Positions 35,762-43,338 of a stretch of DNA of 64,000 nucleotides are shown piece by piece. This DNA is from Lacrimispora xylanolytica (GTDB taxonomy: Bacteria > Bacillota > Clostridia > Lachnospirales > Lachnospiraceae). Where the stretch lies: assembly GCF_026723765.1 (NCBI RefSeq), contig NZ_CP113524.1, positions 4,281,001 to 4,345,000 on the forward strand. The letters are read 5' to 3'. Each line of letters starts with the position of its first letter. Position 1 is the first letter of the stretch. The notes beneath the pieces were generated by a model. The model was not told where the DNA came from. It worked only from the letters and a program-made list of their open reading frames with translations, and made no database searches. A program made the position numbers and the translations under genes.

Positions 35762-36616
35762 CTAAAGCTTTCCTCTTCCAATGCTCCTGCAGGCAGAAAT
35801 CCGGTCCACCACGTAACGCTTAACCAGCTCTTTTCCCCGTTTTCCATAGAGCTTAGGGTCGATGATGGACTCATCCCCTTCTAAAATCTGCCTTACCCCC
35901 TTGGTATAGGCGATTCGAAGGTCAGTGGCATAGTTCACCTTGCTGATGCCTTCCTGAATACATTCCCGCACAACGTCATCAGGTACGCCTGAGGTCCCGT
36001 GAAGCACCAGGGGAATGGAAACCTTTTTCCTGATCTGTTTTAAGAGATCCACGCGGACATTTGGCTCACCCTTATAAACGCCATGGGCCGTTCCAATGGA
36101 AACCGCCAGGAAATCAATCCCTGTCTTTTCCACAAAATAAGCCGCTTCCTCCGGCGAGGTAAGACCGCCGTTTCCTCCGTCTAAATCATCCTCTTTTCCA
36201 CCAACCCGTCCAAGCTCTGCTTCCACCGGTATGAGGTGAGGTCGGCATGCGTCGGCCACCCGTTTGGTCAACGCAATATTTTTCTCCAGGGAATAATGAG
36301 AGCCGTCAATCATAATAGACGTATATCCTTCCCTTAAAGCCTTCATTGCCAGCTCATAGCTGCTGCCATGGTCCAAATGAAGAGCAACGGGAACGGAGGC
36401 CTGGTCTGCCCGAGCCTTTACACTGGCATAGTAAAGATTTAAGTCTGCATAGTTTACGGTAGAGGGCGTCGTCTGTAAAATAACGGGCGACTGCATCTCC
36501 TCCCCGGCTTCTATGACAGCCATGATCATTTCCATATTTTCTACGTTAAAAGCACCCACTGCATAATGATCCTTTTGGGCCTGATATAACATCTCTTTTG
36601 AAGTAACTAACGGCAT
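35762..36616 (-). CDS. Class II fructose-bisphosphate / ketose-bisphosphate aldolase
   Basis: 284 residues from the ATG at 36616, with AGGAGAG upstream. VALHLDHGSS near 78-87 holds the zinc His, with later GTAHGVYKG and LVLHGTSGVPD histidines. The family splits 1,6-bisphosphate ketoses. It is placed 10 bases after fruA, so it completes the fructose route (fructose to Fru-1-P to FBP to triose phosphates). A tagatose-type preference cannot be ruled out. Confidence 0.9.
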   Translation of the reverse strand: MPLVTSKEMLYQAQKDHYAVGAFNVENMEMIMAVIEAGEEMQSPVILQTTPSTVNYADLNLYYASVKARADQASVPVALHLDHGSSYELAMKALREGYTSIMIDGSHYSLEKNIALTKRVADACRPHLIPVEAELGRVGGKEDDLDGGNGGLTSPEEAAYFVEKTGIDFLAVSIGTAHGVYKGEPNVRVDLLKQIRKKVSIPLVLHGTSGVPDDVVRECIQEGISKVNYATDLRIAYTKGVRQILEGDESIIDPKLYGKRGKELVKRYVVDRISACRSIGRGKL

Positions 36617-36626
36617 ATCTACTCTC

Positions 36627-38498
36627 CTATTCTTTTGACAGCAGTGACACGACCTCTTCCTTAGTTCCACACTGGTTCAGCCGTTTCACAAACGCTGGTT
36701 CCATTAGTTTCTGTGACAACTCTGATAATAGCTTTAGATGAGTCTCTCCTTCCCCCTCTCCCACAGCAATCATAAACACGGCTTTCACTGGCTCCTGACT
36801 GGCGGAATCATAATTTATTCCCTTTTGTGACAATCCAACCGCAACTCTTGGCATGTTTACTGCCGAAGATTTCCCGTGAGGAATGGCAATTCCAGTTTCA
36901 AAGGACGTGGAAGAAACCTCTTCTCTCTTCATAAGCTCCGCTTTAAAGGCCTTTGCATCATTCAAAACCCCATCCTTTTCAAGCATTGCAATCATTTCAT
37001 CAAAGACTTCCTCTTTCTCTGTCTTTTCCAGGGAAAGGGACACCGTCTCAACTTTAAATAGCAAAGAAGAGGAAGTCGTCTCTGGAACTTCCACGGCCAC
37101 CACCTTTTCCGTAACAGGAGGTGTTACCAGTATGTAAAGAATGGCACCAATGACAGAACCAAGTAAAATACAGGCCACCCAGACAAGAGGCTTATTTACC
37201 AGACCCAGAATCAGAAACCCACCGTGAGGAGCCGGAACCTGTACCTTCATAAGATAAGTAGCCACCGCTGAAACAGAGGAGCTGACCATGAGAATAGGAA
37301 TAACCTTTAAGGGATTCTTAGCCGCAAATGGAATGGCCCCTTCTGTAATATGGGTGCTTCCTAACACATAGTTCACTAAAGCTGCTGTCCGATCTTCGCT
37401 GGTAAATCTGTTTTTCTTAATGGTAGCTGCAATGGCAAGAACAAGAGGCGGTGTAATACAGGCCGCAGAAACACCAGCCATAAAATAGTAGTTTCCCTGT
37501 CCGAGAAGCACGGTTCCTGTTACATACGCTGCCTTATTTACCGGACCACCCATATCAAATGCACACATCGTTCCAATGACGATTCCAAGGAGAACCGGAC
37601 TGGTATTCTGAATTTTCGTAAGTCCTTCCATCATCCAGTGATTTAAAGCCGCACAGGGCTGGCTGAACAGCATCATGAGAATTCCCACACCGCCAATGGT
37701 AATAATAGGAACAATGAAAATGGATTTTAACCCCTCCAGCTGCCTTGGTAGCCCCCTTAAGGCTCTTACAGCTGCCAGTGCGATGTAACCAGCCAGAAAA
37801 CCGGAAATAATACCGCCAAGGAAACCGGCATCCGTACTACCAGCAATCATACCTCCTACAAAGCCGGCTAAGAGTCCTGGCCGTCCGCCAATGGACTGGG
37901 CGATAAAGGCACTGAGCACCGTTACCATAAGCCCCATGGAATACCCGCCCACAGACTTTATAAGAGCGGCAATCTCGTTATACTGGTCCGAAGCCGGGTC
38001 AAAGGAATAGATTCCCCACAGGAATGAAATTGCCGTCAGCACACCACCAGCCACTACCAGGGGAAGCATATGAGAAACACCGTTCATCAGATGCTTATAA
38101 ATCTGATGGGCTGCACTGCCATTCTTCTCCTGCCCCGAATATCCCTGTCCCTGACCGCCTATCTCCCCTCTGCTGCCCTTACGGACAGGCACAGCCCGGT
38201 TTAAGCACGCCTTTACCAGTTCCTCCGCCTTATTCATTCCATCGGATACAGACGTCTCTAAAACCGGCTTTCCGTTAAAGCGATCCAGATCCACGTTTTT
38301 ATCACAGGCCACAATAATCGCATCGGCCCAGGCGATGTCTTCCGGTGTCAATAAATTTTCCACTCCAATGGCTCCATTGGTCTCCACCTTAATCTGACAC
38401 CCCAGCTTTTCTGCTGCCTCCTTTAAAGCCTTTTCCGCCATAAATGTGTGGGCAATCCCAGTGGGACACCCCGTAACCCCCAGTAATTTCATACTCAT
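36627..38498 (-). CDS. fruA: Fructose PTS EIIBCA permease
   Basis: 623 residues in the order IIB-IIC-IIA. The IIB phosphocysteine is in VTGCPTGIAHT (Cys11). The membrane IIC part spans about 130-455, with GAIPFAAKNP and the GGxxNKAAYVTG site. The IIA part holds the phosphohistidine in AIPHGK (about 535). It takes up and phosphorylates fructose to Fru-1-P. The ATG overlaps the fruK stop by four bases. IIA at the C terminus is less usual than IIA-B-C but known. Confidence 0.93.
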   Translation of the reverse strand: MSMKLLGVTGCPTGIAHTFMAEKALKEAAEKLGCQIKVETNGAIGVENLLTPEDIAWADAIIVACDKNVDLDRFNGKPVLETSVSDGMNKAEELVKACLNRAVPVRKGSRGEIGGQGQGYSGQEKNGSAAHQIYKHLMNGVSHMLPLVVAGGVLTAISFLWGIYSFDPASDQYNEIAALIKSVGGYSMGLMVTVLSAFIAQSIGGRPGLLAGFVGGMIAGSTDAGFLGGIISGFLAGYIALAAVRALRGLPRQLEGLKSIFIVPIITIGGVGILMMLFSQPCAALNHWMMEGLTKIQNTSPVLLGIVIGTMCAFDMGGPVNKAAYVTGTVLLGQGNYYFMAGVSAACITPPLVLAIAATIKKNRFTSEDRTAALVNYVLGSTHITEGAIPFAAKNPLKVIPILMVSSSVSAVATYLMKVQVPAPHGGFLILGLVNKPLVWVACILLGSVIGAILYILVTPPVTEKVVAVEVPETTSSSLLFKVETVSLSLEKTEKEEVFDEMIAMLEKDGVLNDAKAFKAELMKREEVSSTSFETGIAIPHGKSSAVNMPRVAVGLSQKGINYDSASQEPVKAVFMIAVGEGEGETHLKLLSELSQKLMEPAFVKRLNQCGTKEEVVSLLSKE

Positions 38499-39415
38499 TC
38501 CACCTTTCTCACCATAATTTCCTTTGTATACTCTTCTACTTTATCCATTAAGCCAAGCCCGCTGCTTTCTGCTACATTCGCACCGACCGCGGCTGAACGT
38601 TTTAACGCCATTTCAATGTCAGAGGGGTCCTTAAGCCATAGGCTTAAAAACCCGGCAAGGGAAGCATCGCCTGCACAGGCAGAGCTCACCAGCTCCACTT
38701 TCTTTGTTCCGGCATAATACATGGATTTTCCGTTGAAAAAATAAGATCCCCTCTCGCCCAAGGTAAGAAGAATGTTCTGAGCCCCCTTTTCATAAAGGTC
38801 ATGGAGAACATCTTTGATATCCTCTTCATCCCTCATAATAATCCCAAATATATCCTTAATCTCCTCATCATTGGGTTTAATCAAATACGGCCGATACCTC
38901 ATCAGCTCTGCCAGATGATTGGAGCTGATATCTAAAATAACCTTGGTACGCCTTCTTTTGCATAGTTCCATAATATCATCGTAAAAGGAGCTTTCCATCC
39001 CCTTGGAAAGACTTCCGCTGATGACTAAGGTATGAAGGTCTGGAAGTTCATGTAACAGGCCGCACATCTCAGCCCGCTTATCCTTCGGCACAAATGCCCC
39101 TTCATTCACAAGCTTAAATTCCTGTGCTCCGTCATTTAAGAAAATATTGATTCTGGTAGTATCTTCCACCCAAACGGGGTGTGCCTTTATGAAACGTTTT
39201 TCCGTCTCCTCTATGATGTATTTTCCAGAAAAACCTCCAAAAAAGCCAAGGACCTCAGACTCCGTCTGAAAATGTTTGAGACAGTAGCTGACATTCAATC
39301 CCTTTCCATTTGGTGTATAAACGGCCCCAAATGTGCGCGTCACTGCATTCCCCGAAATCCCATGAGAAAAAACATTCATATCAATGGCGGGATTCGTTGT
39401 CAAAGTATAAATCAT
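38495..39415 (-). CDS. fruK: 1-phosphofructokinase
   Basis: 306 residues from the ATG at 39415, with GAGGTG upstream. It is a PfkB-family kinase: TLTTNPAIDMN at the start, GKGLNVSYCLK (substrate site), and the C-terminal GERGSYFF and SACAGDASLAGFL (the GAGD motif appears as CAGD). It makes FBP from Fru-1-P and ATP. First gene of fruK-fruA-aldolase. Confidence 0.93.
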   Translation of the reverse strand: MIYTLTTNPAIDMNVFSHGISGNAVTRTFGAVYTPNGKGLNVSYCLKHFQTESEVLGFFGGFSGKYIIEETEKRFIKAHPVWVEDTTRINIFLNDGAQEFKLVNEGAFVPKDKRAEMCGLLHELPDLHTLVISGSLSKGMESSFYDDIMELCKRRRTKVILDISSNHLAELMRYRPYLIKPNDEEIKDIFGIIMRDEEDIKDVLHDLYEKGAQNILLTLGERGSYFFNGKSMYYAGTKKVELVSSACAGDASLAGFLSLWLKDPSDIEMALKRSAAVGANVAESSGLGLMDKVEEYTKEIMVRKVE

Positions 39416-39446
39416 CCAATTGCACCTCACTTTGTATTCAGAGCTG

Positions 39447-39470
39447 TTTTACTACTATAATTATAGTAAA
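39447..39470. promoter_or_regulatory. Palindrome upstream of fruK (possible operator/promoter)
   Basis: CTATAATTATAG at 39455-39466 is a perfect 12-base palindrome and contains a TATAAT on each strand. It lies 32-55 bases before fruK, where the -10 box and an operator for the RpiR-type protein encoded next to it could overlap. No clear -35 is chosen. Confidence 0.4.
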
Positions 39471-39530
39471 TAATGGAATGAAAATCTTTTCAGAAAATGA
39501 AAATGGAAATGAATAGGATTTGTTTTCCTG

Positions 39531-39562
39531 CAAAAAAAGAAGAGCCTGACGAACAGACTCTT
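39531..39562 (-). terminator. Terminator between the RpiR regulator and fruK
   Basis: On the minus strand AAGAGTCTG pairs with CAGGCTCTT around TTCGT, followed by CTTTTTTT. The regulator gene is thus a transcript separate from the fructose operon. Confidence 0.8.
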
Positions 39563-39585
39563 AAACTAATCTATTTTTATATTCA

Positions 39586-40326
39586 TTAAGAATAGAATGA
39601 AATATAATCTATAATAATCCTGCAAATCATATAGAGAGGGATTCTGGAAGAAACCTCAAATTCCTTAATCGCCTGATGGGAATGCTTAAACCCAACCAGG
39701 GAATGCCTGCTGTATGTAACTAACTTTGAATTCTCATTGCAGCAGCAGGAGATGACACAGTTTCCTTTTTGATAAGCCTTAGCCGCCGCAGAGACAAGTT
39801 CCGGAGTCTCCCCATTCAGAGACAAAATAAACAGTACATCATCTTCCATTAATTTTGCCGCCTTTACCTGCATGATATTAGGATCATCGGTAAAAAAAAC
39901 ATGGTAATTAAGAAGCTGCAGCTTTAAAGAAAACTCCTGACCCACATACGTAGTCAGCCCTCTGGCAAAGATGGATATCTGGTCGGCACAGTTTAAACAT
40001 TTGATTACCGCTAAGATATCCGTTAAGGAGATGCGTTCATGCACCGCCTGAGCTTCAATCAGCGTCTTATTAAACAACTCATTCATGGATTGAATCTCTT
40101 CACTCTTCGCTTTATTCCCTGACCGGTATCTTAATTCATTGAACCCGTTAAGCCCGCATTTGCGAATGGCCCTGGACACGGTGGATGGCGAAGAATAGGT
40201 TTCAAACGCAATGTCAACAATAGAAAGCTCCGGAAGCTCCTCCTCGTGACTATTAATAAACTGAATGATTTCAAGTTCCGTTTTCGTTAATCTCTCTAAG
40301 GTATTCGTATCCAATGGAATAATCAT
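39586..40326 (-). CDS. RpiR/MurR-family regulator
   Basis: 246 residues. The N-terminal HTH_6 domain (LTKTELEIIQFINSHEEEL, SPSTVSRAIRKCGLNGFNELRY in parts) is followed by a SIS sugar-phosphate domain (about 105-230) with ISIFARGLTTYVGQEF and LSLNGETPE. RpiR proteins sense phosphosugars. It precedes the fructose operon on the same strand but is separated by a terminator; control of fruK-fruA by a phosphosugar such as Fru-1-P is the likely role. Confidence 0.85.
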   Translation of the reverse strand: MIIPLDTNTLERLTKTELEIIQFINSHEEELPELSIVDIAFETYSSPSTVSRAIRKCGLNGFNELRYRSGNKAKSEEIQSMNELFNKTLIEAQAVHERISLTDILAVIKCLNCADQISIFARGLTTYVGQEFSLKLQLLNYHVFFTDDPNIMQVKAAKLMEDDVLFILSLNGETPELVSAAAKAYQKGNCVISCCCNENSKLVTYSRHSLVGFKHSHQAIKEFEVSSRIPLYMICRIIIDYISFYS

Positions 40327-40470
40327 GTACTTCCTCCAAACTGCATTTTATCGAAATATCGCTGCTGTATAAGAAAAGAGTCTGACCTACTTACCAGTAT
40401 AAGCTCTAAATGCTGTTCTTAACAAGCAAATTGTCACTTTTCCCCCTCTCTAAGCTCTTTTCACCCTCAT

Positions 40471-40486
40471 GTCGCATTTACGCTAC
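40471..40486. repeat. Operator-like palindrome, copy 1
   Basis: GTCGCATTTACGCTAC, next to the end of the small HTH gene. It matches the copy at 40712-40727 at 14 of 16 bases. Together with the sites at 40786-40813 it brackets the small HTH gene. Confidence 0.5.
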
Positions 40487-40693
40487 TTAAGAGGTAAAAA
40501 AAATATTACTCGCTTCCTCTCTGCTTAGTGGTATCACCTGAACAATTTTATTCATTTCTTCTACGGTAAAGGTATTCCCCTTCCTTTTCATCTTCCGATA
40601 AAAGGTAGACCGATTCATCCCTATGGCATCTGCAACTGCCTCCTGTGTCATACCTGATTCCACAATCTTTCCTTTCAGCATTTGAGTATTCAT
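40487..40693 (-). CDS. Small helix-turn-helix DNA-binding protein
   Basis: 68 residues from the ATG at 40693, which has GGAGG 8 bases upstream. The core MTQEAVADAIGMNRSTFYRKM is a clear lambda-repressor-like helix-turn-helix, resembling small phage Cro- or Cox-like proteins. It is divergent from a larger XRE regulator and flanked by near-identical palindromes. Probably one half of a genetic switch or the trace of a mobile element (inferred). Confidence 0.78.
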   Translation of the reverse strand: MNTQMLKGKIVESGMTQEAVADAIGMNRSTFYRKMKRKGNTFTVEEMNKIVQVIPLSREEASNIFFTS

Positions 40694-40711
40694 AGTACTC
40701 ACCTCCCCCTA

Positions 40712-40727
40712 GTCGCATTAATGCTAC
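40712..40727. repeat. Operator-like palindrome, copy 2
   Basis: GTCGCATTAATGCTAC, with a perfect core GCATTAATGC, lies just upstream of the small HTH gene, where a repressor would block transcription. Its near copy is at 40471-40486. Confidence 0.5.
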
Positions 40728-40785
40728 GCCATAAAATAAGGATAGCTCAATAGAAATAAAAAGTCAACATCGGAATAGCAAAAAC

Positions 40786-40813
40786 GCAACTGTGTTCGTT
40801 GCATTTTTGCAAC
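40786..40813. promoter_or_regulatory. Two overlapping inverted repeats between divergent HTH genes
   Basis: GCAAC-TGTGTTC-GTTGC at 40786-40802 and GTTGC-ATTTTT-GCAAC at 40798-40813 share the GTTGC arm. Their position between the two regulator genes suggests operators used by one or both proteins. Confidence 0.5.
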
Positions 40814-40846
40814 ATTAATGATATTATACATTCAGGAGGTGGGAAA

Positions 40847-41323
40847 ATGTCAATTACTGGTCAAAGAATCAAAGCACGAAGAAAACAACTGGGAATGAAT
40901 GCAGACGAAGTGGCAGCAAAGCTGGGCGTTTCCAGGTCCACCATCTTTCGTTATGAAAATGGTCATATTGAAAAAGTCCCTGCCAATGTATTAGAACACC
41001 TGGCTGAAATATTAAAGACGACACCAACTTATTTAATGGGTTGGGATGACGATTCCAGCGATTCCAGCTCCCATAAACTTGCCGACCTGTCATTTAAAAA
41101 TATGAGTCCGGATGACAGAAACATATCCATGGTAAAGGAATCGTCCGAAGACACGTATAAAACCGACGAACGTCTTCGTTCCATTTCCCTGAATCTGGAA
41201 CCATCAGACAAGGACACTATCATTAAAATGGCAGAAATATATACGATGCTCACAGATGAAGGCAGAAAGAAAGCATACGATTATATCGTTGATCTGTCCG
41301 AACATACCAAATATCTAAAATAA
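40847..41323 (+). CDS. XRE-family (Cro/CI-like) transcriptional regulator
   Basis: 158 residues from the ATG at 40847, with AGGAGGTGGG upstream; an in-frame upstream start is unneeded. The N-terminal HTH (RIKARRKQLGMNADEVAAKLGVSRSTIFRYENG, in part) and the PTYLMGWDDD stretch are typical of phage CI-like and SOS-type regulators. The C-terminal part is helical with no LexA-like peptidase. Divergent from the small HTH gene. Confidence 0.83.
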   Translation: MSITGQRIKARRKQLGMNADEVAAKLGVSRSTIFRYENGHIEKVPANVLEHLAEILKTTPTYLMGWDDDSSDSSSHKLADLSFKNMSPDDRNISMVKESSEDTYKTDERLRSISLNLEPSDKDTIIKMAEIYTMLTDEGRKKAYDYIVDLSEHTKYLK

Positions 41324-41353
41324 TGATAGCATAGCGAAAGGTCAAAAGGACTC

Positions 41354-42763
41354 TTACCGAGTCCTCCCTAAAAAATAAGAATATCCATCGGATCTACCAA
41401 GCTGTTCCTTTGGCGTTTCATCTATAATCAAAGCCGCCTTAATCAGCGATTCTAACTGTTCCCTCATTAAACTAACGCTGAATTTATCCATTTCTCTGTC
41501 CACGCTGTTCACCATAAGATAATCCGGCATCTGTATTAACCCAAGAACCGGTATGCCCGCTTCAAATAAAGGCTGGCTTTCACCGAATTCAAATTTATTA
41601 TGACCTCTTAAGGCAACGGTCCGAATCTGCATTCTGTCTTTCGTCGCCATCTTCCAGATTTCCCTCATCTGCTCATTACCCATATAGGTATATTCCGTCT
41701 GAATGTTTCCTGTAGCCTCATAACCACTTTTCCCATTGTCCTTCCACTCCATAGACCCCAGATGCTCCACCGTGATTGCGGCTACCGCTTTCTTATTCCC
41801 AGGTTCTCCATCCCAAAGCTCCCTATGACCCATCATCCAGGTTGAAGTAGCCTGTGAAGTTCCCTTAAACACCGGCAGCCGAAAATGACCAGTAACAAAG
41901 GCAAATACCAAAGTACGCTCCGGCCGGCAGCTCATAAAATAACGAATCATAGACAACATGCCAATGGCCCCATTTTCCTCTACCACGTTAACACCGTCGG
42001 TATGGCTGTTGATGATTACAGATTCCTCTTTGTTCCTGCCTTCTATGGTCACATAAATGCTTTCCGTCAATGCGTCCTTTTCCCGGTCTGCAAGCAGGAC
42101 CAAAGTACTCTGCTCTTTTCTCCTTGCCCCATCTAATACTCTTTTCCCATCCGTTTCATTCACCCACAGAGCAGGAATGCCCATGTACTGGTCTGTAAAT
42201 GGCAGATATTGGTCTTCCACCTTCTGATCCGGTACTCCCTTCCAGACTAAAACCACCGCTTTCACACCCATTTTCTTTGCCTTCTTCAAGTTAGGGTTAC
42301 GAAGTACAGAAGTGAGTACAAGATCTCCATCACCCAAAACAATCCCATGGTCTCCTGGAAAAGCTTTTCTTTTATTCATAAAAAGCCCTACCGGTAGTTT
42401 TTTAATCATTTTCATTTCAACTACTGCAATATTTCCTTTTGCTTTTTTATAATCTCCATTCTTCACATAGATAAGCTTTCCAGATACCCCATCGTCACCC
42501 GTCTCACCAGAGTACGGATACGCAGAAGAAACATGAATTTCTTCCTGATTGATATATAAAGCACCCCATCTTTCTTCCCACCGGCCAAATTTATATAAAT
42601 CCCGATGCACAATAAGTCCCATATCATTTAACTTCTGCTTCAGCCACTCAACAAACTCCCTGTGACCCGATGCACCTGTCGTACGGCTTCCAAAGGAATT
42701 CATCATACGAATTTCATCTAAAATAGTCTCCTCTGAATCCAATTTTCTATCTTCATAAAACAT
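41354..42763 (-). CDS. M28-like peptidase family protein
   Basis: 469 residues, no signal peptide. A PA-like insertion follows the N-terminal helices (NIAVVEMKMIKKL to LTSVLRNPN), and the metallopeptidase-like core starts with VIINSHTDGVNVVEENGAIGML (a shifted form of the usual H-x-D...N-S-G site, given in part). A later ITVEHLGS Glu-His fits the M28 pattern. Some canonical zinc ligands are not clear, so activity is uncertain. AAACTTCCTCC on the plus strand is its ribosome site. Confidence 0.65.
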   Translation of the reverse strand: MFYEDRKLDSEETILDEIRMMNSFGSRTTGASGHREFVEWLKQKLNDMGLIVHRDLYKFGRWEERWGALYINQEEIHVSSAYPYSGETGDDGVSGKLIYVKNGDYKKAKGNIAVVEMKMIKKLPVGLFMNKRKAFPGDHGIVLGDGDLVLTSVLRNPNLKKAKKMGVKAVVLVWKGVPDQKVEDQYLPFTDQYMGIPALWVNETDGKRVLDGARRKEQSTLVLLADREKDALTESIYVTIEGRNKEESVIINSHTDGVNVVEENGAIGMLSMIRYFMSCRPERTLVFAFVTGHFRLPVFKGTSQATSTWMMGHRELWDGEPGNKKAVAAITVEHLGSMEWKDNGKSGYEATGNIQTEYTYMGNEQMREIWKMATKDRMQIRTVALRGHNKFEFGESQPLFEAGIPVLGLIQMPDYLMVNSVDREMDKFSVSLMREQLESLIKAALIIDETPKEQLGRSDGYSYFLGRTR

Positions 42764-42807
42764 AAAACTTCCTCCATCGTAAATCAGTATATATACTATT
42801 GTATCTA

Positions 42808-42957
42808 TTATATCCTATTTATAAGAAAGCACAAACCATTCCATACTTCTTTGAAACTCCCTCTTCCATGAAAAAAGGCATCTAATAGACTGAAAGCTCC
42901 AGGTTTTTCCACCACCTCTTGCAGATTTCTATTAAAGCAAATAGAACAACGAGCCAT
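42808..42957 (-). CDS. Possible 49-residue small protein
   Basis: A short minus-strand ORF whose ATG at 42957 follows AGGAGG with a 5-base gap, an ideal site. The product starts MARCSICF (C-x-x-C) and ends with hydrophobic CFLINRI. No family is recognised. It stands alone in the gap before the kup riboswitch; the ribosome site is the main support. Confidence 0.35.
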   Translation of the reverse strand: MARCSICFNRNLQEVVEKPGAFSLLDAFFHGRGSFKEVWNGLCFLINRI

Positions 42958-43118
42958 AGATACCTCCTAAAATAAAGCAGTATCTATATGTCATATTTAG
43001 AGGGAATAAGAATTGATTGCAAAATATATGATATTGGTGTTATGATAGCCTTATATGGTATCATTTCATACCTGCTGAACTTTTTTAAAACTTCGCATTC
43101 ATCTTAAGGAATATTTAA

Positions 43119-43147
43119 TTGACATCCCTGCTTCATTTTTGTAAAAT
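43119..43147 (+). promoter_or_regulatory. Promoter of the kup transcript
   Basis: TTGACA at 43119-43124, a 17-base spacer and TAAAAT at 43142-43147. Transcription would start near 43154, exactly where the riboswitch begins. Confidence 0.8.
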
Positions 43148-43154
43148 ACCCATA

Positions 43155-43267
43155 TCAAAAGGGAGTAGTTGACACTGAAAAGTGTTTGCGATTGCATCAT
43201 TACGATTATATTCATTGCTTTTCAGGCATACTATAATCTGCATCGCAACGAAGTAACAAGACTTTTG
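43155..43267 (+). ncRNA. yybP-ykoY (Mn2+) riboswitch aptamer
   Basis: P1 is CAAAAG (43156-43161) with CTTTTG (43262-43267). It is followed by the conserved GGAGTAG and, on the 3' side, the conserved CAAGA. A GAAA-loop hairpin (ACACT/AGTGT) follows, then TTGCGAT paired with ATCGCAA, an internal loop with GCATCATTACG on one side, and GATTAT paired with ATAATC. All of these occur in the order of the yybP-ykoY fold, which senses manganese. I compared it from memory, without a covariance search. Confidence 0.75.
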
Positions 43268-43301
43268 TTGTAATGTTTATTTACAGCAAGGGTTTTTTTT
43301 T
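43262..43301 (+). terminator. Regulatory terminator of the kup leader
   Basis: CTTTTGTTGTAA at 43262-43273 pairs with TTACAGCAAGGG at 43281-43292 over all 12 positions (with G-U pairs), followed by nine T. Its left arm is the same CTTTTG that closes riboswitch P1, so the two folds exclude each other: ligand-bound P1 prevents termination, an ON switch. Confidence 0.8.
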
Positions 43302-43338
43302 GACTTTTTTACAAAATACATTTAGCAAAGAGGATAAC

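Noticed and set aside
43150..43300. A c-di-AMP (ydaO) riboswitch before kup, which would be the usual expectation for potassium transport
   Set aside because: The expected ydaO core sequences are absent, while the GGAGTAG, CAAGA and paired helices of yybP-ykoY are present in order.
43273..43338. The earlier ATG of the kup frame
   Set aside because: It lies in the terminator hairpin and U run, and has no ribosome site; the ATG at 43339 has one.
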